Source of the DNA: Hypholoma sublateritium FD-334 SS-4
Lineage: Eukaryota > Basidiomycota > Agaricomycetes > Agaricales > Strophariaceae
Direction: 5' to 3'
Length of the DNA stretch: 12,561 nt
Assembly (NCBI GenBank): GCA_000827495.1
Contig: KN817741.1
Location: 1-12,561, forward strand
The stretch's first letter is position 1, and each line of letters starts with the position of its first letter. This document shows positions 1 to 6,565 of the stretch, in pieces. Below the pieces are notes generated by a model that searched no databases, was not told the origin of the DNA, and was given only the letters and a program-made list of their open reading frames with translations. A program made the translations under genes and the position numbers.

Positions 1-1979
1 CCAAATGATCTGGCGAACCATGTAGAGAGGCAAGGACAAATTTCCAGCCTCCAACGTGGCCTGCGTTTTAATCAGGTCGCCATCCCAGAACACATCTACA
101 AGTTTGGCGGTGATGTTGAGGTCGAACATCTCCTCCATTTCAACACAATCACGAGCCGAGCGCGACTTNTGTACTTTTTGCATTTTNCTCGGTGGACAAC
201 GGTCTCCTCGTATCGGTGCTCCCCTGTTCCGCGAAGAACCTCGAGTTGATGATGACGAAGTGGCAGAAGACAGTGAATCTTCCAAGCCCAATTTTCGGCT
301 AACATTCACAAAAAATGTCTTCCAATGTTGTGTTTGTGGCATGGCTGACCGAAGAATCGATGACCGTGAGGTCGTGTGAGTCATCCACCCGGGGCGAAGT
401 AACAGCCAGACAATCAGATGCCTCTCGAGGCGGTGCTCATGTATATCAGGAGAGGTAAGCATGAAGGGGTCCGGGAGGGCAAACCCCTTGAAAAGCAACC
501 GATTCGGATGGTCCCATATCTTAGTCGTATCTCGGTCAACTCCTTGTAAGGCGGCAAGCCATAAAGGCGACAATTGAGGCATACGCGGGGACGGCGGCGG
601 CGAGAACTTGATGGCGTTGGGAGATATAGCTTTCGCGTCGGCGGTTTTGACCCTGTTCCAACTTTCAGGGACCAAGGGCGAAGGGACCAAAGCCTGCGGG
701 GGCTGCTCCTGCTGCTGTGTCTGCGACATTGATACAGGTTGTGGGCCAGGGAGTAACGAGGGCTGGGCGCCGGCTGATAGCCACAGAGATCCCGAAGCTG
801 TACAACCTTGACATTAGAAAGGACACAATGACGAAACATTAAGTCTTACCATGTATAGCTTCTCCAGGNTGTTGCTCGTATACAGCATGCCCCAGCTTTA
901 CTTGCTGCAAACGTAAACCTTGACAGATGCGATTTCGAACAGCAGAGGGATGTCCTCTGTATACAGTTCCTGCCCCCGCGTGAGGGGTAAGGACACATCC
1001 ATCGGGGTCGCGAGCAAAAACGCGATCACCCACGAGCATCGTACGAGTCAATTGCGAGCAATGTCGTACTACCCAAACGGGCACACCGATTTGATTGAAC
1101 TCTTCCGCCTGCTCCGCGCTGCAGGTGAAGGCCCCCATGATGGACATATCAATTGGCAGACGATCAGTCGATGACTTGCGTTCTTCCCAGACAGTAAAAT
1201 ACTCATAACATGCGAGAGTCTCGAGGAAAAGGCGTTGGAAAGAAGTCAAATTAAGGAGGGTCAGCAGGTAGTCCTGNGGGGCGGTTTCCAAAGTGATTGA
1301 TGAATATTGGAGGGCCCTCGAACAGTGACGCAACTCGCGAGCTTGAACATCCNACATCTGACGTTCGTGGATGAGGACGTCGACCTTTTTNCTGAGTTCT
1401 ATGCGTTGCTTTGTGAGTTCCGTAGTCAGATCCCGGTTGAAGCGACCGTAGCCGTTGATTAGAGATCCCGGTTCGGGGACAAAATCGGCTGAAGACATGT
1501 TATACCACATGAGANGATAGGGATGGGAGGCGATAGCATCGGGGGCCGGCTTTCTGCGCACGAAAGGGAGATAGTACGTCGACGGAAAGTACCACTGAGG
1601 GTACACGGAAAAATCGGCTGGGCCAAAGCGACCATCTTCGCGAACAGTCACGTCTGTTTTGTCGCGCCCAATGAGATCGGGAATGAATGTCGCNTTGGGA
1701 GAAGTCACAAATATGGTCTCCTCAGGCAACTTCCCGGTGTGATCTGGCGGCAGCGTCATGACAGGCGTAAAGTAGCCGGGGATGCGATACGGGAGGAACG
1801 ATTGACGGTACTCATGCCACGAAAGGGCGTCCATAGCATTGAAGGTGACTGCAAAAAATGAGAATCTTGCAAAGTTCGACAAGGCAACACGTACGATACT
1901 CATAGTTGGGCGTCGATTCCAATGCCGCACGATTCGAACTATCGCGTCGAATTCCAAAAGCATCCAGATGGTAGGCCAT
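1..1979 (-). CDS. Large protein of unknown function, three exons, 3' end outside window
   Basis: Exons read on the minus strand are 1979-1895, 1848-850 and 797-1. The two introns (46 nt and 52 nt) have gtacgt...gcag and gtaaga...acag borders, both in phase 1, and give 627 open codons to the window edge. The third exon has no stop and is open for about 265 codons. The protein starts MAYHLDAFGIRRDSS. Features by approximate residue: an aromatic region near 100-170 (QWYFPSTYYLPF), MSSADFVPEPG near 180, a charged probable helix at 200-250, MGAFT near 305, VPVWVVRH near 325, then Gln/Pro- and Ser-rich linkers, WDHPNRLLFKGF near 440, and FWDGDLI near 600. No signal peptide or membrane segment is seen. 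I do not recognise a named domain. The general shape recalls unnamed, multi-copy hypothetical proteins of Agaricomycetes (recollection, not verified). The second acceptor could be at 807 instead of 798, adding three codons in frame. The start could be 2045, but TACTAAC and a good acceptor just downstream of that ATG argue for an intron there. Confidence 0.72.
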
Positions 1980-2009
1980 ATGTTCCGGTAAGGTAAGACA
2001 CGGGAAGGG

Positions 2010-2032
2010 CTGAATATTGACAACCGTTAGTA
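2010..2032 (-). promoter_or_regulatory. Branch site and acceptor of a probable leader intron
   Basis: On the minus strand a perfect TACTAAC branch site (2032-2026) is followed 15 nt later by the acceptor ATTCAG, ending at 2010. This suggests that an intron in the 5' leader, or after an upstream coding exon, ends here, 31 nt before the ATG at 1979. The donor is not certain: GTCAGT at 2092 would give an 83-nt intron starting inside the hairpin at the edge of the repeat block. The sequence between 2009 and 1979 is in frame with the ATG, so a coding upstream exon cannot be excluded. Confidence 0.5.
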
Positions 2033-2071
2033 CTACGTGATGCATTCCGGGTGTAAGAGTCAGAACCGANG

Positions 2072-2095
2072 ATTGTCAGGTAGTCTACTGACAAT
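2072..2095. repeat. Perfect 8-bp inverted repeat (hairpin)
   Basis: ATTGTCAG (2072-2079) and CTGACAAT (2088-2095) are exact reverse complements around an 8-nt spacer. The arms carry the same TGTC/GACA half-sites as the rest of the block. The hairpin marks the edge of the block nearest the minus-strand gene, in that gene's presumed leader or promoter region. Confidence 0.6.
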
Positions 2096-2739
2096 GGACA
2101 GGCCTTGGTAAAACCCCCAGCGGCGAGTCGTCAGCCAAGGGGGTTCTCCTCGANCNTTGCCGTCTCACAGCCACGCAGAGCCGACAGTTGTCAGGCTCTT
2201 CGCCAGCACCGAGCGACATTGTCAGCACGGTGCAGGAGCGACAGTTGTCAGCTCCACTGTGGGTGAGTAACGACTTAGAAGATTGGACACTCACNAGATG
2301 GAGGCGATACCACGACGAGGAAAACAGTAGAGGTGCGTTGAGAGAGGTGCGTTGAGACGAGACGTGCAAGAGGGAAGTGTGGACTGGAGGTGGGAGTCTT
2401 TCAAGCCGCACCGCACACCGCACAGTCACGTCACATGATTGCGCGACCTCTTCAAGTTTGGTTGTGTTGTGCATGGCAAGCTGACGACGATTTCTGTGGC
2501 TAAGTACCTCATCTCCACCACCACCCCCTCTTCACTCAGCACCTTGCCGCCGCGTCTCATGAGCTGACAATCGCCGCTCGCAGCACTCTCGGCAGACAAT
2601 TGTCGCTGGGAACATTGCTGACAATGTCGCAATGCATGTGTGCCTCGACCACTCACTGCCTCCTCGTGTCCTCTCCGACTACCAAGGCCTTTTCNCTCGG
2701 CGCCATTCCTCTTGGACGAGCGTTCTTCTGCCCCATTAC

Positions 2740-3026
2740 ATGAGCTGGCAACTGTCGCTAGCCACACTCCTGGTGGACAATTGTCGCTGGAAACCGTTGC
2801 AGACAACGTCGCAATCTCTGTGTGTCTTGACTTATGACCCTTCGAGTCCTCGCGTCTCCGGTCTCTTACATTCTGTTCTCGCCGTACCACACATTAGCTG
2901 GAAATTGTCGCCAGCCACACTCCTAGTGGACAATTGTNGCTGGAAACATTGCAGACAATGTCGCAATCTCTGTGTGCCTTGACTTACCTCCTCGCATCGC
3001 TGGTCTCTTACACTCATTTCTCGCCG
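2740..3026 (+). repeat. Two tandem repeat units, about 145 and 133 bp
   Basis: Unit 1 (about 2740-2884) and unit 2 (about 2894-3026) align along their whole length. Shared segments include AGCCACACTCCT, GTGGACAATTGT, GCTGGAAAC, TCGCAATCTCTGTGTG, CTTGACTTA, GGTCTCTTACA and TTCTCGCCG. A more divergent unit lies upstream at about 2559-2690, and another is in copy 2 at about 5463-5628. The high similarity of the two tandem units suggests a recent duplication relative to the others. Confidence 0.85.
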
Positions 3027-3479
3027 CAAACNAAGTCTAACCTTACCAAGTCATGGGATCCGGATTCTTTAGTGGCTCTTGTAATATTGTGATATGTATT
3101 CTTCGAGAGTAATACTGTTTAATCTGAGGATCGCAGAAGTTTGGAGCTGAGTTCGTTATCCCGGTCGGGCCCACGAAAAACAAGAGGCGANGTCGTCAGC
3201 TGGTATGCTCCATGAGCAGAAGCTGTGTGCCCGATGACATGCCGAGATGACGCTGCGAAAGGAGGGTACATTGGCACGCCCGCCTGCCTCTCGGTGTGGG
3301 CTGTGTCGGCCGCAAGTAGTATCTAAACTTGAGGTAGGTAAACTGCCCCTGGACTTGAGTCGAATTGGAACTTTCTAATAACGGATATCAAAAGCTGATT
3401 CATTTGGCTATTTTGAGACTTATATAAAGGGAGTTGTATCGTTGACCCGTGTAACAGCGCCCGTCTGAATTCTACCGAG
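3027..3479. promoter_or_regulatory. Intergenic region with TATA box (3421-3428)
   Basis: No coding exon is supported here. TATATAAA at 3421-3428 lies 52 nt upstream of the ATG at 3480, a plausible distance for a fungal core promoter with a short leader. The first 400 bases after the repeat block show nothing else I can name. Confidence 0.55.
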
Positions 3480-5035
3480 ATGTACGAAGAATCTGCCACA
3501 GCAAAGCCCCACCCACTCGCATTGGCGTCCGCCNCCGCCGTTTCCGTTCATCAATATAAGAAGGCTGTCGATCTGGTGAAGACGGTTGCGCCGACGGGGC
3601 CTATTACACTCAGTGCCCACAGAGCACACAAGGTCCGACTATCGGTGAGTTTGACGACATGTTCCGCTGTGTATGCTAATACGCAGCATAGGCTCTGAAT
3701 CTCATGCCGGCTCCCCAACCCAGACCTATCACGGAGAATCCGGGTTATCTAAGGGCATTTCGAGAGCTAGAAGGCGTTGTCAAGCAGAAAGGAGCTGTCA
3801 CGGTCACCATAAGGGGCGTTTCTCAGAAGATTTTCGACGCTCTGCAAAACACCCATAGCTGGAATAAAGTGCGGTGTGTTTATTGACTTATTTTTAATCA
3901 AAGTAGGCTTGTCGCTAATTTACTGGCTAAAGGTTTGACTTCGACCCGAAGATGAAAACACTCATCGTGGGGTGCGCACTGTCCCTACACGAGATCATGG
4001 ATGACATAATGTCGGTCATGAGTGCAGACCGGCGACCCGTAAGGAACCTGCGTCCAATCGAGGGAGGAGGCGCAGCNCAGGTCAAACTTGAAGATGGGAC
4101 GGTCAAAAATCCGGATTGTAGCTACTACGACCCCAACAAGTCGGTCGTAATCCCCAAGTTTGCTGTTGAACATTGCCGACTATCCTGCCCCACCGTGGTT
4201 TTTGAGATAGCCTATTCCGAAACCGCTCTGAAACTTGGGACAGACTGTGCGCGTTGGATCGGGGCTTCCGGCGGAAACGTCAATTTCGCCGGCGCCATTG
4301 ACATTACCTGCGGGCCTGTTAACATTGAAACAGGTCACTTCGAAGATAACAGGCCCATCGAAAGCATCAAGGTCTCCGAATGGGTGTTGCACAATTTCAT
4401 TCCGCATGTTCGATTGATCAAGTCCAAATATTGCGGGTTCCTCAGGCTAATCGACAAGGAAAACCCTCCATTGCCGTTCAGATACCAGTTTACCACCAAT
4501 ATNGGTGGCAAATCATATACGTGGATCGTCGTAAGAACCGAAACCGAAGTAAGTTCTCTCTTCAAATATCTATTAATGACTTTCTTAATACATCACTGTC
4601 TAGATCTACAAACGGGGTGGCCCAACTGTCGAAGGCNCGATAGTTATCCGCAATCATCACATTTATCGTGATGCTTCGCTTCCCATCTGGAATGAAGATG
4701 TCTACGCCGAGATTAAGTACTCGGTAATTGTTGACGCTGTCAAAAAGGGTCACACCCGACAATTTTCGCAAGACGTTGCAAATGCCACTCTCAAGCGCAA
4801 GTGGGACGGAGACCACAGGGAGGAATACTGTGCATTTAACAGTATCAAAATTGCTCGGTTGCACAGCTTTCTCGACCCCGGTACAATTGTACAGGGACTT
4901 GCTGATGTGGAGGCGCTGACAGAGGATCTCTANGAGGATGATGACCATGTTTCCCATTCCGAGAGCGAATCCGAAAACCACCATGGAGACGAGCTGACTT
5001 CCGAGTCGTCCTCGGAGTACGTTGAATCCGCTTGA
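3480..5035 (+). CDS. Probable PD-(D/E)XK nuclease-fold protein, fungal Uma2-like
   Basis: Exons are 3480-3644, 3692-3873, 3933-4548 and 4604-5035, giving 464 residues. Introns are 47, 59 and 55 nt with gtgagt/catag, gtgtgt/aaag and gtaagt/ctag borders, and every junction keeps the frame. The join at 3873/3933 creates SWNKVRFDFDP, followed by LIVGCALSLHE. By residue: a Pro-rich N-terminus (1-65), then a beta/helix core with HE at 135-136, GTVKNPD with D177, VVFEIAYSE with E207, and a helix ending CARWI near 220-225. The next strand reads AGAIDIT. This order (acid in a PD motif, E in a hydrophobic strand, a W-containing helix, a further strand) is what I know of Uma2-like PD-(D/E)XK proteins. 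Where a lysine is expected on the last strand there is D239, so activity is doubtful. The C-terminus is acidic and Ser-rich. The N at 4933 makes a TAN codon that may be Tyr or stop. The gene lies between two repeat blocks. Fold assignment is inference from motif order; the gene model is well supported. Confidence 0.7.
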
Positions 5036-5185
5036 GTTTGTCGTAGTGTACAATCTGTCGGATAGGGATCATGTAATCTATTTTGTCGCTCAATATCTAT
5101 CTATTCAGTATACAGTATGACGCTCAATATTCCCTTCGTACTCATTCTCAAGTTCTCAACTGCCCAGAACTGTGTTTTGCGATCT

Positions 5186-5628
5186 TAAGCTGAGGGGGGC
5201 GACATTGTCAGCCTTCTCAAAAAGTAGCAATAATTATCAGCTACTGTGCGACATTGTCAGCACCCTCAGAAGTGGCAGCAGAATTGCTGGTCGACTTGTC
5301 ACTGAAGAGCGAAGATTCGGACGAGCCGCGCTGCCGGCCTTTGTTTGGTTGTGCTGTGCAACGCATGCAGACGAACCGTTGATCCCTCTGCCACATCTCA
5401 TCCCCCACCTCCCACTACGAACTCTACGCTTTCTTCGCTCATCGCCCTCCTACATGGTATCGTGAGCTGGCAATCGTCGCTCGACCCACTCCTGGCGGAC
5501 AATCGTCGCTGGGAACATTGCTGACAACGTCGCGATGTCCATGTGGCTCGTCTTTTCACTACCTCCTTGCGTCCTTGGTTGGTCTCTTGCACTCAGATCT
5601 CCCTGGTCCCTTGCTCTCAGTTCTCGCC
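5186..5628. repeat. Repeat block, copy 2
   Basis: The organisation matches copy 1. The left part has GCGACATTGTCAGC twice (near 5189 and 5248) and the right part has the reverse orientation (GCTGACAACGTCGC near 5520). The unit at about 5463-5628 contains GAGCTGGCAATCGTCGC, CCCACTCCTGGCGGACAATCGTCGCTGG, split here as two motifs, then GGTCTCTTGCACTCA and TTCTCGCC, like the units at 2740-3026. TTTGGTTGTGCTGTGCA near 5344 matches copy 1 near 2457. The copy is about half as long as copy 1 and in the same orientation, downstream of the nuclease-fold gene. The 150 bases between that gene's stop and the block are simple 3' flank. Confidence 0.7.
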
Positions 5629-5683
5629 AGTCCCGTTACAATAGACACTCGTATTTAATTCGAAGTCGAGACGCGGCCTTGGG

Positions 5684-6004
5684 ATGCCTTTCTCCGCTTT
5701 TTATACCCCAAGGTGAGCCCTATGGACTCCGATTGCACCGCTACTGATAATGTGGCCCCAGCCACTTCGACGCCCAATGGAACCTGTCTGACTCGCCTTT
5801 CTTCGTGCGCGCCCAAATACAACTCGTGCTCTCCGAGAGCTACACGAACGCGGGGCAGATCCGCTTTGTCCATCCTACGGTGTGCCAAGTTCCGTTCGGT
5901 ATTGTGGACGACCCTGACTTCCACTCAGTCTACAGATCATCAATTGGCTCCCCTTAAACTACTTCCAGGTCTCTCTATATCACTACGTAGACACCGGCCG
6001 CTAG
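5684..6004 (+). CDS. Possible small spliced gene or gene relic, unknown function
   Basis: ATG at 5684 opens MPFSAFYTP. A good intron follows at 5713-5761 (gtgagc, branch-like ctgat, ccag, 49 nt), rejoining in frame to SHFDAQWNLSDSPFFVR and an amphipathic stretch ending GQIRFVHPT. Two endings are possible. In model A the second exon continues to TAA at 5955-5957 (74 residues, ending VYRSSIGSP). In model B a 56-nt intron at 5880-5935 (gtgtgc...tacag), in phase 0, joins to IINWLPLNYFQVSLYHYVDTGR and a TAG at 6002-6004. Both have protein-like composition. The stretch could also be a remnant of a longer gene, since it starts only about 55 bases after repeat copy 2 and no clear promoter is seen. 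I recognise no domain. Confidence 0.4.
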
Positions 6005-6565
6005 CAGTCCGTTCTGCGTAGCGCGCGAACCAAATCATCCAGGAAGTAAGTAACTATGGGTGTGATTTTATCACGACACACCTCTTATCATCTTCCCGGT
6101 AGTCAAATATGGTCTCTTCGAAGTCTGAATGTTATGCTAAACGTATGACATACGACGCGCGAACGTAAATTATAATGAAGTAAGTAATGAATACTGGAAT
6201 TTTATTGCGGCTCGCGCCTGATAATGACTCTGCTAGTAAATTCACAGGCGCAATGGTTAGTGGCTTTTGAGATGTGCGATAGCCTGATTTACTTGAGAAC
6301 TCTCAGTAATATATATATATGGCGTACTGTAATATGTTGATTTGTGGAGTGAAGATGTTTCCTGCCTTGAGTCACCTGTAAGTATATGCTTAGTTCAACT
6401 GCAATTAGCTAACAAAATGCTGCTTCCCCCCTGGCCAACCTATATTAAGTGGACACGGTGTTGTGACCGTCGACCCTACACGACTCCATAAATTCGGTTT
6501 TTGAGATGCCGCCAAGTGCTAAAAATCTTTTCGTTCCGCCCTTTCAGTTCCAACTATGAACCACA
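6005..6565. promoter_or_regulatory. 5' region of the large gene: AT microsatellite, TATA-like site, uORF
   Basis: No coding exon is supported in 6005-6555. (AT)6 lies at 6309-6320. TATATTAA at 6441-6448 is 118 nt upstream of the main ATG and could be the core promoter. The last 40 bases before the start are pyrimidine-rich (cttttcgttccgccctttc). An upstream ATG at 6556 encodes five residues (MNHND) and stops at 6571-6573, overlapping the main ATG at 6566 in another frame. The string GAAGTAAGTAA occurs twice (near 6044 and 6177) and may be chance or an old splice-donor relic. Confidence 0.45.

Larger units (their letters stand above)
2072..3026. repeat. Repeat block, copy 1 (inverted left part, direct right part)
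   Basis: This block carries many variants of one imperfect palindrome. The left part holds GCGACATTGTCAGC (2213-2226) and GCGACAGTTGTCAGC (2238-2252). The right part holds the opposite orientation, for example GCTGACAATGTCGC at 2617-2630 and GACAATTGTCGC near 2595, 2777 and 2929. A stretch beginning GTTTGGTTGTG near 2456 recurs in copy 2 near 5342, and the CT-rich stretch near 2510-2540 recurs near 5395-5415. The mirrored halves suggest a foldback or inverted-repeat element without its own coding sequence. I found no clear terminal inverted repeats or target-site duplication, so the ends are approximate. The open frames on either strand here change with each repeat unit and are not taken as genes. 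Function is unknown. Confidence 0.7.

Noticed and set aside
414..839. Minus-strand ORF of 141 codons, Arg/Ser-rich
   Set aside because: It is an out-of-frame shadow of the third exon of the minus-strand gene.
839..2023. Unspliced 394-codon minus-strand ORF with ATG at 2023 taken as the gene
   Set aside because: Its first 60 codons are in a different frame from the better exon, which joins through a 46-nt intron (1894-1849). Its TAA at 839 lies inside a clear gtaaga intron.
2112..2145. AACCCCC...GGGGGTT inverted repeat as a terminator
   Set aside because: It has a 20-nt loop, no T run and a fungal context. Rho-independent termination does not apply.
2181..2960. CRISPR-like array
   Set aside because: Repeats are imperfect palindromes with unequal spacing in a eukaryotic genome, spacers are themselves related, and no cas genes are present.
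2085..3029. Several ORFs of 65-154 codons on both strands
   Set aside because: They lie wholly in the repeat block, overlap one another, change with each unit and have no coherent protein features.
6044..6104. gtaagtaac...cggtag as an intron of the small gene
   Set aside because: It would need a three-base upstream exon and has no open exon after it. At most it is a relic.
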